64,000 nt of DNA from Corynebacterium argentoratense DSM 44202 (GTDB lineage: Bacteria; Actinomycetota; Actinomycetes; Mycobacteriales; Mycobacteriaceae): assembly GCF_000590555.1 (NCBI RefSeq), contig NC_022198.1, forward strand, positions 1,442,583 to 1,506,582, read 5' to 3'. A program made the translations under genes and the position numbers. Shown in pieces: positions 1 to 9,517 of the stretch (position 1 is its first letter; each line of letters starts with the position of its first letter). Under the pieces are notes generated by a model. The model was given only the letters and a program-made list of their open reading frames with translations, ran no database searches and was not told the DNA's origin.

Positions 1-785
1 GTTCCAAAGTCCATTTCGTGAAGGCCATCGATGACTGTGTAGTCGTCGGTAAGTATCTGGGCGGTTTGTTGCGCGCGCCGTGCCGGGGAGGATACGACAG
101 CATCAATTCCGCCGATCTTCTTCAGGTAGTCGGCGGTGCGTTGTGCTTGTTGGCGTCCGCGTTCTGTCAGTTCGGGCCCATCGCTTCCGGTGTCGCCGCT
201 GTATCGGCCGTTGACTGATGCGTCGGTTTCTCCGTGGCGCCAGCAGATCAGGCGGGTGGGTGCTGACGTCGCGGGGGCCTGCGTTGCGGCCTGTGTTGCG
301 GTAGCCTTGTCGATTTGGTTGTCGGTGCTGTCTTCGCCGGCTTCACCGATGTCGCGGCTGACGAATCCGACGGGGGCTCCTTTAGCTCCGGCGTCCATGG
401 CTTGGTTGGCTAGTGCGTCGGCGGCTTTGTTTTTGGCGCGCGGCACCCAGGTGTAGCTGATGGAATCGAAGGTGGCGGCTAGTTTTTGTGCTTTGAGCGC
501 CAGCTCCTTCATGTCGGGATGCTTGACCTTCCAGCGCCCTGACATTTGTTCGATGACGAGTTTGGAGTCCATGAACACCTCGACGGCGGTGGCGCCGAGC
601 TCGCGTGCGGCTTCCAGGCCGTTGATCAGGCTTGAGTATTCGGCGACATTGTTGGTGGTTTTTCCACCGTAGTAGGCGATCGATCCTAGAACTCGTTCGC
701 TGGGTACCTCGATGAGGACGGTGCCGGAGCCTGCGACACCGGGGTTGCCGCGGGATCCACCGTCGGCTTCGATGCGGATGCGCAT
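1..785 (-). CDS. Bifunctional RNase H / acid phosphatase (3' part missing)
   Basis: The reading frame enters from the left window edge and starts at an ATG at 785, which overlaps the stop of the upstream zinc-ribbon gene by one base (TAATG). The N-terminal half is an RNase HI fold: it opens with the ADGGSRGNPG strand carrying the first catalytic Asp, and has further acidic positions in AEYSGL and FMDSKLV. A low-complexity Thr/Ala linker follows, then a histidine-phosphatase domain beginning with the phosphohistidine motif LICWRHGETD. This two-domain layout is that of Rv2228c, which removes RNA from RNA:DNA hybrids and carries a CobC-like phosphatase domain. The 3' end lies outside the window, so total length is unknown. 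Confidence 0.9.
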   Translation of the reverse strand, partial: MRIRIEADGGSRGNPGVAGSGTVLIEVPSERVLGSIAYYGGKTTNNVAEYSSLINGLEAARELGATAVEVFMDSKLVIEQMSGRWKVKHPDMKELALKAQKLAATFDSISYTWVPRAKNKAADALANQAMDAGAKGAPVGFVSRDIGEAGEDSTDNQIDKATATQAATQAPATSAPTRLICWRHGETDASVNGRYSGDTGSDGPELTERGRQQAQRTADYLKKIGGIDAVVSSPARRAQQTAQILTDDYTVIDGLHEMDFG

Positions 786-1507
786 TAGGTCCTCACCAGG
801 TAGGTGCCGCATTCGGGGCAGGTGGGTAGTTCGTCGGCGGGTGCGTGGCGCAGTGCGCTGATGGTGGCTGGGGGCAGGATGAGGTTGCAGCCGTGGCAGC
901 TGCGCCCTTGCAGTCGAGCGGCTCCGATGCCGGTGTCTTCGCGTTGTTGGTCGTAGGCGGCGAGAACATCGGGGTGGGTGTTGGAGAGGGTGCTGCGCAG
1001 TGCGTTGATTTGTTGGAGCCGTTGTTCGGCGTGTTCCTCTTGTGCGCGTTGTGCGGCTTCGAGTGCGCGGGTGGCTGCGGCGATTTTGTCGTCGAGTTCG
1101 CTGTGGTGGGCCCCGTTGTGTTGGGCATTGAGCCTTTGGGCGTCGCAGCGTTTCAGTAGTTCATCTTTTTCGGCGAGTTTGTTGTCGATGCGGCGTTGTG
1201 TTTGTTCGAGGTCGCGGTGGAGTTCGCGGCGAAGGCCTGGGTCTTCGGGGTGGCGTGCTAGCTCGTCGGCGTCGGCTTGTTGGCGCTTGCTGAGTTTTTT
1301 GAGGTCTTCGTCGATGGTGTGGATGCGCCGTTGGATGTCTTGGACGCTCATTGATGACGCCGCGGCGCCGTCGCGCAGTTCGGTGCTTTGCGCGCGCAGG
1401 TTCTCGAGGGCTGCGCGTTCGGGTAGTTCGGCGGGGTCGATGCGTGCGGCGAGTTCGAGGTCTGCGAGTTCGAGCAGGAGGTGTTGCTCGCTGGCGGTCA
1501 TCTTCAT
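785..1507 (-). CDS. Zinc-ribbon coiled-coil protein (Rv2229c-like)
   Basis: A 240-residue protein. Residues about 10-190 are strongly charged and heptad-like (long Glu/Arg/Ala/Leu helices), consistent with a coiled coil. The C-terminus carries a C4 zinc ribbon, CHGCNLILPP and CPECGTYLVRT, with the two CxxC pairs about 25 residues apart. The family (C4-type zinc ribbon, Rv2229c) is conserved next to Nif3 and RNase H in actinobacteria. Nucleic-acid or protein binding is assumed from the fold and not proven. It is translationally coupled to the RNase H gene downstream. ATG start at 1507. Confidence 0.85.
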   Translation of the reverse strand: MKMTASEQHLLLELADLELAARIDPAELPERAALENLRAQSTELRDGAAASSMSVQDIQRRIHTIDEDLKKLSKRQQADADELARHPEDPGLRRELHRDLEQTQRRIDNKLAEKDELLKRCDAQRLNAQHNGAHHSELDDKIAAATRALEAAQRAQEEHAEQRLQQINALRSTLSNTHPDVLAAYDQQREDTGIGAARLQGRSCHGCNLILPPATISALRHAPADELPTCPECGTYLVRT

Positions 1508-1530
1508 GGTGTGTTCCTACTGGGGTGGTT

Positions 1531-2430
1531 TTATTTGGTCGCTTGTTTGGCGGCGAGGTTCCACGGGTCGGTTCGGATATCGATCATGTGACACTCTAGT
1601 CCGAGTGTGTCGTGGATGAGTTGTTGTGCTTGGGTGAGCCAGGGGGATTCGCTGGCCCAGTGTGCTGTGTCGATGATGGAGGGGCCACCGGCGCGGAGGT
1701 ATTCGTCGACTGGGTGGTGGCGTAGGTCTGAGGTGAGGTAGGCGTCGATGGGGGTGGTGTCGGATAGTTCGATGATGGTGTCGAGGAAGCTGTCGCCTGC
1801 GCCTGATGCGACGGCGACGGTGGTGATGGTGGCGTCGGGGTCACCGGCGGCGCGTACGCCCCATTCTGTGGTGGGGAGTCGGTCGGCGACGCGTTGGACG
1901 AATTCGGCTAGCGGCATGGGGGTGTCGAGGGTGCCGATGCGCCCGAGGCCGAGTTCCGGGTTGTTTTTGTTGGGGGAGATAGGCTGCCCGGGGGTTATTC
2001 CGAGGATTTCGGCGAGTTGGTCGCTCACTCCGGGGCGGGCGGAGTCGGCGTTGGTGTGGGCTGCGAATAGCGCGACGTCGCCTTTGATGAGGGTGGTGAC
2101 GGTGGCGCCTTTGGGGGTGTTGGTGGCGACGCTGTGGACTCCGCGTAGCAGCAGCGGGTGGTGGGTAATGAGCATGTCGATGTCGGCGTCGACTGCTGCT
2201 TGGGCGACGGCGTTGGTGCAGTCGAGGGCGAAGCCGACGCGGCGTACGGGTGCGTCGGGGTCTCCGCAGATCAGGCCTACTTTGTCCCAGCTTTCTGCGA
2301 GTTCTGGCGGGTAGGCTTGCTCCATGACTGCGATGACATCTGCGACAGTGGCTGTGCTGGTTGTACTGGCAGTGCTGGCTGTGGTGGTGGGTGCTGTGTT
2401 TCCTGCGTGTGCTGTGTTGTTGCTGTTCAT
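1531..2430 (-). CDS. Nif3-like dinuclear metal-centre protein
   Basis: A 299-residue Nif3/YbgI family protein (hexameric, two metals per site in characterised relatives). Metal ligands are visible in ITHHPLLLRG near residue 100 and in the C-terminal SDLRHHPVDEY and DTAHWASE segments. The frame is open further upstream, but the ATG at 2430 is preferred: the extension is Arg/His-rich antisense of the neighbouring gene, and the conserved domain (VADVIAVMEQAYPPELAESW) begins about 27 residues after this start, behind a Thr/Ser/Ala-rich tail. It sits between the CobC-like and zinc-ribbon genes, as in mycobacteria. Biochemical role of the family is unsettled; GTP cyclohydrolase-like activity has been proposed for some members. 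Confidence 0.88.
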   Translation of the reverse strand: MNSNNTAHAGNTAPTTTASTASTTSTATVADVIAVMEQAYPPELAESWDKVGLICGDPDAPVRRVGFALDCTNAVAQAAVDADIDMLITHHPLLLRGVHSVATNTPKGATVTTLIKGDVALFAAHTNADSARPGVSDQLAEILGITPGQPISPNKNNPELGLGRIGTLDTPMPLAEFVQRVADRLPTTEWGVRAAGDPDATITTVAVASGAGDSFLDTIIELSDTTPIDAYLTSDLRHHPVDEYLRAGGPSIIDTAHWASESPWLTQAQQLIHDTLGLECHMIDIRTDPWNLAAKQATK

Positions 2431-2462
2431 GTGTCTAGTCTTCCATGGTTGCGCGGGTGTCT

Positions 2463-3611
2463 CTACGGCTGGGTGTGGGCGTTGTTGAGTGCCTGCGTGA
2501 GGACGTCGATGAATGCGTCGGTGGTTGCGGGGTTGCGGACGGCTAGGCGCCACCAGCTCGCGTCGAGCCCTGGGAAGGTGTCGCATCGGCGGATGCTGAT
2601 GTGTTGTGCTGCGAGTTGTTGCCGAATGTTTTCGGCTGTGTGTGGGCCCCAAGGGGTGCGGGTGAGGATGTAGGGTGCGTGTCCTTCGATGGTGTCGAAG
2701 CCCAGGGGTGTGAGTGCGCCGATGAGGTGCTCCTTATGCACAATGACGTCGCGTTGGATCTGTTCGCGGTGTTGTTTTGCTTGCTCGTGGGTGGGGCTTG
2801 AGGGGTTGTATATGGCGTCGAGGGCGACTAGTTGCAGTGTGCCCATCGGCCAGTGGGGGCGCAGGTGGGTGAGTTGTTCAATCAGGTCGGGGTGTGCGAC
2901 GGCGTATCCGCATCGGAGGCCGGCCAGTCCGTAGGTTTTGGTTGCGCTGCGGAACACGATCGTGTTGGTTGTGGTGGCGGCGCGATGCACGAGGCTGTGT
3001 TGTGTTTGGAGTTGGGGCGGGAGCGTGTCTATGAATGCCTCGTCGGCAACAAGGGTGCTGTCGAGGTCGGCGAGTTGTTCGGCCAGGGGTGCTAGGTCGT
3101 GGAGTTGTCCTGTGGGGTTGGTGGGGTTGCCGATGACCCACAGCTGGCGCGGGCCTGGCGCGCTGTCAGCATCTTGTTCACGGGGTGCCTCGAGTTCGAA
3201 CGGGGGTTGCAGGGTCTGCGTGCTGACGGGGATGCGTGCGCGGCGCAGTACCCATTCTGGTTCTGTGAATCCTGGGTGCGGGATGACTGCTGTGCGTAGG
3301 CCGGCTGTGCTGAACAGTTGTGGGAGGAAGGAAAATCCTTCGGCTACGCCGGCAAGTGGCAGCACGCAGCGTGCGTCGATGCCGTGGTGGGTCGCGATCC
3401 CTTCTTTGACGCGCTGGTAGAGCTGTTTAGAAGGGTAGCTGTGCAGGTGTGGGATGTGTTCGGCAATGACGTCGCGGAGCCACTGCGGTGGCGTGTTGTC
3501 GACGACGTTGACCGACAGGTCGATGCGTGCGTCGGCTTGCGCGGCGTCAATATCTCCGTGGTGGCGGAGGTAGCTGTAGTCCTTGTTGGGCTGTTTGGTG
3601 ACGTTGTTCAT
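2463..3611 (-). CDS. CobC-like PLP-dependent aminotransferase (Rv2231c family)
   Basis: A 382-residue fold-type I PLP enzyme of the class I/II aminotransferase family. Visible motifs are NPTNPTGQLHDL, the aspartate loop VADEAFIDTLP and the PLP-lysine segment RSATKTYGLAGLRCGYAV, near residue 230. It is similar to histidinol-phosphate aminotransferase and to the threonine-phosphate decarboxylase CobD/CobC group. Databases name this actinobacterial subgroup Rv2231c-family CobC. The only other cobalamin-type gene here is cobD/cbiB at 12336-13310, so a cobalamin role is inferred from family and not shown by context. ATG start at 3611, 12 bases after the stop of the regulator gene. Confidence 0.85.
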   Translation of the reverse strand: MNNVTKQPNKDYSYLRHHGDIDAAQADARIDLSVNVVDNTPPQWLRDVIAEHIPHLHSYPSKQLYQRVKEGIATHHGIDARCVLPLAGVAEGFSFLPQLFSTAGLRTAVIPHPGFTEPEWVLRRARIPVSTQTLQPPFELEAPREQDADSAPGPRQLWVIGNPTNPTGQLHDLAPLAEQLADLDSTLVADEAFIDTLPPQLQTQHSLVHRAATTTNTIVFRSATKTYGLAGLRCGYAVAHPDLIEQLTHLRPHWPMGTLQLVALDAIYNPSSPTHEQAKQHREQIQRDVIVHKEHLIGALTPLGFDTIEGHAPYILTRTPWGPHTAENIRQQLAAQHISIRRCDTFPGLDASWWRLAVRNPATTDAFIDVLTQALNNAHTQP

Positions 3612-3623
3612 GTGAGATGTCTT

Positions 3624-5171
3624 TTAGCCTTCGCCGAGTGCGAGGGTGATGATCAGCAGCTCGGCTTGGGTGGCTGGGCTGGAAAGGTCGATTCCGCAGA
3701 CTTTGTTGATGCGGTCTATGCGGCTGCGCAGTGTGTGCCGGTGGACGCCGAGGACGTCCGCGGCGTCACTGAGCTGGAATCCGCTGCGGGCATAGACCTC
3801 TGCTGTGCGTGCGAGTTCGGTGGCGTTTATCCGGTCGTATTCGCGCAGCGCCCCGAGGGTTTGATCGGCGCGGGCGGTCAGCAATTTGCGGACGGTGTCG
3901 TTGTGCAGCCACTGCAGTGCGACGTCTTCGCCTGCGACGCTGCGGCCCAGCTCGGCGGATTGGGCGGCGGTGCGCAGCAGGTCAATATCAGCCATGGAGA
4001 GTTTTGACCACAGGGTGGGTTCGCCGATGGCTAGGCGAATGCGCTGGAATGTGGGGCCGCTGCAATAACTGCGCACGTTGGTGTGGGTTCGGTTGCCGCG
4101 GAACAGTACCACAACCGTGTTGTCGTCGAGGGGGACGGAAAACAGGGCTCGGGATTGTTGTTCGAGACGCTCGTCGACAACACGGAGCGCTGGCGCTAGT
4201 GCTTCGGGGTCGTCGGCGTAGAGCACGGCGGGCCGGACTCGGCCGTAGGCGTCGGTGGCATTGGAGATCAGTTGGGACAGTGTGCGTTGCCCACCTTCGA
4301 TTCCAAGCAACAGAGCTAGGGCAAGTGAATTGAGTTCGCTGCGGGCTTTGCGCAGTGTGCGGGGGCGCTGGAGCACAATGTCCGCCAGGCCCATGCAGTG
4401 GGTGATGGCTGAGAGCTCCGAGCGGCTAAACCCCTGCTCGCGGACTAATTTCAGCACGTGGTAGCGCTCCCCTTGTGAGCCTAGGACGTGCGTCATCTCG
4501 CACACGAGGTCTCCGTCATCGAGGGCTCGCCAACGTGCAGAACTTGCGCTGGGCCCCTTGCCTGCGGGCAGCTGGCTTAAGTCTGTGATGATCAACCGCT
4601 TAGCCAACCCCTCGCCTTGGTAGACAACACGGCCATCGTTATCGGCCAATGCGACGTCTGCGCGTAGGTCTTTGGCGAGCACGTCCAGCAATTGTGCGAT
4701 TCCGCCGTCGATGGCGGCGCGGTTGAGTTGATCCTGCTGACGGGTCAGGGCCCGATAGTCCTGTTGCAGGCGTCGGTTTTGTTCCGCATGGACCGCGTGC
4801 ACGATGCTCTGGAAGGACACCGCACGGGGCACCGCGAACACTTCCAAACCGGCGGCCTTTGCCCCCTTAATGAGGGGAGCAGGTACGTCATCAAATTCGA
4901 CGCCAATTCCGAATCCGATGCCGGTTGCCCCTGCCGCAGCAAGCTTCGAGGCATAGGCCTTGAGCCCCGCGACGTCATCCTCAAACGATAGACCAAGGGT
5001 GAGCACCAGGGTTCCTGCTGTGATGAACTCCGGCTCGGCCATCTCGCTGACCTGCACATATTCGAAACTACCCTGTTGGCTGTGCACAGGTACGAGGCCA
5101 AGAGATTTTTGGTCATAGAGCCAGCTAAACGCGATATCGGTGGCGGCTACGGGGGCTGCTGGACGGGTCAC
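3624..5171 (-). CDS. gabR: PucR-family regulator, probable gab regulator
   Basis: A 515-residue protein with the PucR layout. Residues about 20-145 form the N-terminal sensory domain (LGLVPVHSQQG onward), the middle is a GGDEF-like/CdaR-type segment, and the C-terminus carries the HTH_30 DNA-binding helix pair with VLGVHRHTLRSRIDRI. The start is GTG at 5171. It is transcribed away from gabT across a 135-bp intergenic region, the usual arrangement for a local regulator. In Corynebacterium glutamicum a PucR-type protein named GabR activates gabTDP; the symbol here rests on that parallel and on position. Confidence 0.82.
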   Translation of the reverse strand: MTRPAAPVAATDIAFSWLYDQKSLGLVPVHSQQGSFEYVQVSEMAEPEFITAGTLVLTLGLSFEDDVAGLKAYASKLAAAGATGIGFGIGVEFDDVPAPLIKGAKAAGLEVFAVPRAVSFQSIVHAVHAEQNRRLQQDYRALTRQQDQLNRAAIDGGIAQLLDVLAKDLRADVALADNDGRVVYQGEGLAKRLIITDLSQLPAGKGPSASSARWRALDDGDLVCEMTHVLGSQGERYHVLKLVREQGFSRSELSAITHCMGLADIVLQRPRTLRKARSELNSLALALLLGIEGGQRTLSQLISNATDAYGRVRPAVLYADDPEALAPALRVVDERLEQQSRALFSVPLDDNTVVVLFRGNRTHTNVRSYCSGPTFQRIRLAIGEPTLWSKLSMADIDLLRTAAQSAELGRSVAGEDVALQWLHNDTVRKLLTARADQTLGALREYDRINATELARTAEVYARSGFQLSDAADVLGVHRHTLRSRIDRINKVCGIDLSSPATQAELLIITLALGEG

Positions 5172-5306
5172 TCTTAATAATCTATACGATGTGGCGAATC
5201 TTTAGCGCACTCATTCGCCCAAACGTCTAGCTCCTGCAATCCGGTTATCAGTCCCATAATTTGTGTGACCCCTAACGCACACCGTTGATTGACGAAGGAG
5301 ACCCCC
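5172..5306. promoter_or_regulatory. Divergent gabR-gabT promoter region
   Basis: A 135-bp gap between divergent starts. For gabT, a CATAAT box at about 5255-5260 could be a -10 element, with TGCAAT about 18 bp upstream as a weak -35. A strong ribosome-binding site GAAGGAG (5294-5300) lies seven bases before the ATG at 5307. On the other strand AT-rich bases just upstream of 5171 (TTATTAAG) may serve gabR. No clear palindrome is obvious, so the regulator site is not assigned. Confidence 0.45.
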
Positions 5307-6635
5307 ATGAAGGACTTCACTTACCGCATCCCCCAGCAGCGCAACCTGGTGACCGAACTGCCCGGCCCCAAGAGCGCAGCCCTTGACGCCCGCCGCGAAA
5401 ACAGCTGTGCCCGCGCCCTCGCCCCTGGCCTGCCCGGCTACGTTGCGGACGCCGACGGCGGCATCCTCCTCGACATCGACGGCAACAGCTTCATCGACTT
5501 CGCATCAGGCATCGCCGTTACCTCCGTCGGCGGCTCCAACCCCGAAGTCGCCAAGGCCACCGCCGAGGCAGCCAGCCACAACACCCACACCTGCTTCATG
5601 GTCTCCCCCTACGAGTCCTACGTGGCTGTCGCTGAAAAGCTCGCAGAGGTCACTCCCGGTGACCACGCCAAGAAATCCGTACTGCTCAACTCCGGTGCGG
5701 AAGCCGTCGAAAACGCTGTCAAGATCGCCCGCGCCCACACCGGCCGCAACGCCGTCGCCGTCTTCGACTACGCCTACCACGGCCGCACCAACCTCACCAT
5801 GGCGATGACCGCCAAGAACATGCCCTACAAGACCGGCTTCGGCCCCTTTGCCGCTGAGATCTACCGCGTTCCCATGTCCTACCCGGTGCGCGACGGCTTG
5901 AGCGGCCAGGAAGCAGCCGACCGCGCCATCCACGTGATGGAAAAAGAAATCGGCGTCGAAAACCTCGCCTGCGTTGTCATCGAACCCATCCAGGGCGAGG
6001 GCGGCTTCATCGTTCCCGCCGAGGGCTTCCTGCCCGCAATCTCCAAGTGGTGCACCGACAACGGTGTTGTTTTCGTCGCTGACGAAATCCAGGCAGGCTT
6101 CTGCCGCACCGGCGACTGGTTCGCAGTCAACAACGAAGGCGTCGTACCCGACCTGGTCACCCTCGCAAAGGGCATCGCCGGCGGCCTGCCGCTGTCCGCA
6201 GTCACCGGCCGCGCCGACATCATGGACGCGCCTGTCGTCGGCGGCCTGGGCGGCACCTACGGCGGCAACCCCGTTGCTTGTGCAGCAGCACTGGCCGCGA
6301 TCGGTGAAATGGAAACCCACGACCTTGCCGGCCGTGCGAAGGAAATCGAAGCCATCATTCGCGAAGAATTCGCTAGCATCGCTGACGAGCCCTACGTCGC
6401 AGAAATCCGCGGCCGCGGCGCCATGATTGCTATCGAGTTGCTCAAGGACGGCAAACCCGCCGGCAACGAGACCAAGGCTGTCGCAGCCGCTTGTAAGGAA
6501 GAGGGCGTACTGATCCTCACCTGCGGCATGGACTACAACGTTATCCGCCTGCTGCCCTCGCTCGTGATCTCCGAAGAGGTCCTGCGCGATGGCATGCGCG
6601 TCCTGGTCAACAACATTAAGAAGGTGTTCGCATAA
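5307..6635 (+). CDS. gabT: 4-aminobutyrate aminotransferase
   Basis: A 442-residue class III aminotransferase that moves the amino group of GABA to 2-oxoglutarate, giving succinate semialdehyde. Family signatures include YHGRTNLTMAMT, the VADEIQAGFCRTG aspartate loop and LAKGIAGGLPLSAV with the PLP lysine near residue 290. The ATG at 5307 is chosen over an upstream TTG at 5289 because the GAAGGAG site is correctly spaced for it. Its stop overlaps the next gene without a gap: TAA is followed at once by the gabD ATG. Confidence 0.95.
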   Translation: MKDFTYRIPQQRNLVTELPGPKSAALDARRENSCARALAPGLPGYVADADGGILLDIDGNSFIDFASGIAVTSVGGSNPEVAKATAEAASHNTHTCFMVSPYESYVAVAEKLAEVTPGDHAKKSVLLNSGAEAVENAVKIARAHTGRNAVAVFDYAYHGRTNLTMAMTAKNMPYKTGFGPFAAEIYRVPMSYPVRDGLSGQEAADRAIHVMEKEIGVENLACVVIEPIQGEGGFIVPAEGFLPAISKWCTDNGVVFVADEIQAGFCRTGDWFAVNNEGVVPDLVTLAKGIAGGLPLSAVTGRADIMDAPVVGGLGGTYGGNPVACAAALAAIGEMETHDLAGRAKEIEAIIREEFASIADEPYVAEIRGRGAMIAIELLKDGKPAGNETKAVAAACKEEGVLILTCGMDYNVIRLLPSLVISEEVLRDGMRVLVNNIKKVFA

Positions 6636-8102
6636 ATGACTCGCGCAACTGTTTCCGGTGTCTCCGTCCCCACCCAGATTCTCCTGGCAGGTAAGGGCGT
6701 TGATTCCTCCGACGAGGCAACCTTCGACGTCCACGACCCCGCCACCGAAGAGGTAATTGCCACCATCGCGGACGCCACCGTCGACGATGGCGTACGCGCC
6801 CTCGACAAGGCGGTTGAAGCCCAGGAGCAGTGGGCAGAGTTCACCCCTCGCCAAAAGGCAGAGGTACTCCGCGCAATCTTCGACGAAGTAACCAAGCGCA
6901 CCGACGACTTTGCCCGCGTCATGACCACCGAAATGGGCAAGCCTTTCGCCGAAGCGCAAGGCGAAGTTGCCTACGGTACCGAATACTTCCGCTGGTTTTC
7001 TGAGGAAGCCGTGCGCTTCCCCGGCCGTTTCGGCGGGGCACCCGCGGGCGTAGGCACCATCGCTGTCACCCGCCGCCCTGTCGGCCCCGTTCTGGCAATC
7101 ACGCCGTGGAACTTCCCGCTGGCGATGGCCACCCGCAAGATCGCCCCGGCGCTGGCTGCAGGCTGCCCGATCGTGGTCAAGCCCGCCCACGAAACCCCGT
7201 TGACCATGCTGCTTCTCGGCGAGGTCATCGCAGAGGTATTCGATCGTTTCAACGCCCCCCAAGGCCTTGTATCAATTGTTCCGACCACCCACGCCTCGGA
7301 CATGTCTAGCACCCTGATGGCAGACTCACGCCTGCGCAAGGTCACCTTCACCGGTTCGACCCCCGTTGGCAAGGTTTTGGTCAAGCAGTCTGCCGACAAC
7401 CTCCTGCGCACCTCCATGGAGCTCGGCGGCAACGCCCCCTTCGTGATCGCAGCAGACGCGGATCTCGACCTGGTGCTCACCTGCGCCATGCAGGCAAAGA
7501 TGCGCAACGGTGGCGAGGCCTGCATCGCAGCCAACCGCTTCCTCGTTGACAGCTCCATCGCCGAAGAGTTCACCCGTCGCCTCACCGAAGCCATGGAAGG
7601 CGTCGTCATGGGCCACGGCTTGGAAGAAGGCACCACCCTCGGTCCCGTCATCACCGCCAAGCAGCGCGATCGCATCGCCGAGCTGGTCAAGGACGCCCTC
7701 GACCGTGGCGCTGTCGCCACCGTCGGCGGCGAAGTACCGGAAGGTCCCGGCTACTTCTACCCCGCCACCGTCCTCAAGGACGTACCTGCCGACGCCAAGA
7801 TCCTCACCGAGGAAATCTTCGGCCCCGTGGCTACAGTGAGCGTCTTTGATGACCTCGACGAAGGCATCCGCCGCGCCAACGACACCCCGTTCGGCCTGGC
7901 TGCTTACGGCTTCTCCTCCAACACCGACACCGCCCGTAAACTCGCCCAAGGTTTGCGCGCCGGAATGATCGGCATCAACCGTGGAGCTATTTCCGATCCC
8001 GCGGCCCCCTTCGGAGGAATCAAGCAGTCTGGTTTCGGCCGCGAGGGTGGCACCGAAGGTATCGAGGAATACCTCGATACCGTCTACCTCGCGCTGCAGT
8101 AA
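6636..8102 (+). CDS. gabD: Succinate-semialdehyde dehydrogenase
   Basis: A 488-residue NAD(P)-dependent aldehyde dehydrogenase that oxidises succinate semialdehyde to succinate. Visible are the fold motif TPWNFPLAMATRKIAPALAAG, the cofactor loop TFTGSTPVGK, the general-base Glu in MELGGNAPF (about residue 262) and the nucleophile Cys in NGGEACIAANRF (about residue 296). It begins on the base after the gabT stop, so the two are a translationally linked pair that completes GABA entry to the TCA cycle. A hairpin follows the gene. Confidence 0.95.
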   Translation: MTRATVSGVSVPTQILLAGKGVDSSDEATFDVHDPATEEVIATIADATVDDGVRALDKAVEAQEQWAEFTPRQKAEVLRAIFDEVTKRTDDFARVMTTEMGKPFAEAQGEVAYGTEYFRWFSEEAVRFPGRFGGAPAGVGTIAVTRRPVGPVLAITPWNFPLAMATRKIAPALAAGCPIVVKPAHETPLTMLLLGEVIAEVFDRFNAPQGLVSIVPTTHASDMSSTLMADSRLRKVTFTGSTPVGKVLVKQSADNLLRTSMELGGNAPFVIAADADLDLVLTCAMQAKMRNGGEACIAANRFLVDSSIAEEFTRRLTEAMEGVVMGHGLEEGTTLGPVITAKQRDRIAELVKDALDRGAVATVGGEVPEGPGYFYPATVLKDVPADAKILTEEIFGPVATVSVFDDLDEGIRRANDTPFGLAAYGFSSNTDTARKLAQGLRAGMIGINRGAISDPAAPFGGIKQSGFGREGGTEGIEEYLDTVYLALQ

Positions 8103-8157
8103 CACATCCTGGGGCCTAGCCCCGGGATGCACCTGCCAACCCTGTTGAACTAGCCAG

Positions 8158-8206
8158 CGACGCCCCGAAACCGCCCGGGTTTTCAGCGGTCATCGGGGCG
8201 TCGTTT
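8158..8206 (+). terminator. Hairpin after gabD
   Basis: An 11-bp perfect inverted repeat, CGACGCCCCGA at 8158-8168 and its complement at 8193-8203, with a 24-nt loop and a short TTT tail. It could end gabTD transcripts or partly attenuate entry into the permease gene 40 bases further on. A shorter CCTGGGG/CCCCGGG stem precedes it at about 8108-8127. Confidence 0.55.
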
Positions 8207-8247
8207 GCGCGTAGCCACAACCAAACTTCACACAAAGGAATATGTTC

Positions 8248-9468
8248 ATGAATACCACCACTAAAAATCTCGAACACGAGCTGCTGGGCAGCAGTCATAA
8301 ACTCACGGTCGCCCAAGGCGTCGCCTTGATCTTCGGCACCAACATCGGCGCAGGCATCTTGAGCTTGCCCTACGCCGGCAAAAACGGTGGCTTCCTCGCC
8401 CTCGTCATCGCCCTGCTCATCGCCGGTACACTCACCACCATCTCTATGCTCTATGTGGCCGAGGTCAGCCTGCGCACCAAGCAGCCGCTCCAGCTGTCCG
8501 GTCTAGCGGAGAAATACCTCGGACAGTGGGGCCGCTGGCTTGTGTTCATCGCGGTGATCGTCAACGGCGTCGGCGCACTCATCGCCTACGCTGCGGGCTC
8601 CGGCAACCTGCTCAACAAACTGCTTGGCCTCAACCCCGTCGTCGGTACTCTGCTGTTCTTCACCTTCGGCACCTACGTCATGTGGAAGGGCCTGCACGCC
8701 ACCGGCGTCGTCGAGGGAGCCATCACCACCGGTATGGCACTCATCATCCTCGTTTTGTGCGGCTGGACGTTTATCGGCCCTGGTATTGAAGCTGCAAACC
8801 TCATCATTTTGCGCCCCTTCTACATCGTGCCGATCATGAACCTCGCGGTGTTTACATTCCTCGCCCAGTACGTCGTGCCCGAGCTCACCCGTGGCCTGGA
8901 AGAAGACAACCCCCGCGCCATCCCGAAGGCCATCATCGCCGGCATGTGCATCACTGGCTTCACCCTCGCGCTGGTGCCTTTTGCCGCACTGGGCCTGTTG
9001 GGCGACAACGTCACCGAGGTCGTCACCATCGCCTGGGGCGAGTCCCTCGGCAACACCGCGTTCATCATGGCGAATCTCTTTGCTCTGCTGGCTATGCTGA
9101 CCTCCTTCCTCGCCATCGGTTTCACGACCATGCGTAACATTCTGGACATTTTGCACTGGGGCGACCAAGGCCGTCTTCGTCTCATCGCCGTGCTGCTCAC
9201 GGTTATCCCTCCACTGGCTATCTCCCTCGCCGGCTGGGGCGGTTTCGTCGACGCCCTCGGCTACGCAGGTGGCTTCGCGGGCGCGGTCATGTCGGTGATC
9301 CCTGTGATGCTGCTGCGCGCAGCACGCAACAATGGTGACCGCCAGCCAGCATGGAATGTCACCTGGCAGGGCAATCCCGTCATCCAGGTGACCATCATCG
9401 TGGTCTACGGCATCGCGTTCATCTACTCGCTGCTATCCATCGTTGGCCTTCTGCCCCACGGCTGGTAA
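8248..9468 (+). CDS. Amino acid permease of the HAAAP/tyrosine-tryptophan type
   Basis: A 406-residue integral membrane protein with about 10-11 hydrophobic helices. The N-terminal TVAQGVALIFGTNIGAGILSLP is the signature of the hydroxy/aromatic amino acid permease family. Position right after gabTD suggests GABA uptake, yet the known GabP proteins belong to a different (APC) family, so substrate is uncertain. The ATG at 8248 is preferred to 8242: the AAAGGA site at about 8234-8239 is eight bases before it but only two before the other. The C-terminus is a final helix ending GLLPHGW. Confidence 0.85.
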   Translation: MNTTTKNLEHELLGSSHKLTVAQGVALIFGTNIGAGILSLPYAGKNGGFLALVIALLIAGTLTTISMLYVAEVSLRTKQPLQLSGLAEKYLGQWGRWLVFIAVIVNGVGALIAYAAGSGNLLNKLLGLNPVVGTLLFFTFGTYVMWKGLHATGVVEGAITTGMALIILVLCGWTFIGPGIEAANLIILRPFYIVPIMNLAVFTFLAQYVVPELTRGLEEDNPRAIPKAIIAGMCITGFTLALVPFAALGLLGDNVTEVVTIAWGESLGNTAFIMANLFALLAMLTSFLAIGFTTMRNILDILHWGDQGRLRLIAVLLTVIPPLAISLAGWGGFVDALGYAGGFAGAVMSVIPVMLLRAARNNGDRQPAWNVTWQGNPVIQVTIIVVYGIAFIYSLLSIVGLLPHGW

Positions 9469-9517
9469 ACCTGATTCACCCCTAAAAGTGGGCAGAACAT
9501 AAAAATCAGCGTCGGTA

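Noticed and set aside
5505..7262. A 585-codon open frame on the minus strand across gabT and gabD
   Set aside because: It is antisense to two clear enzymes and rich in Gly/Asp/Val as expected from a shadow of high-GC coding sequence; no family signature is visible.
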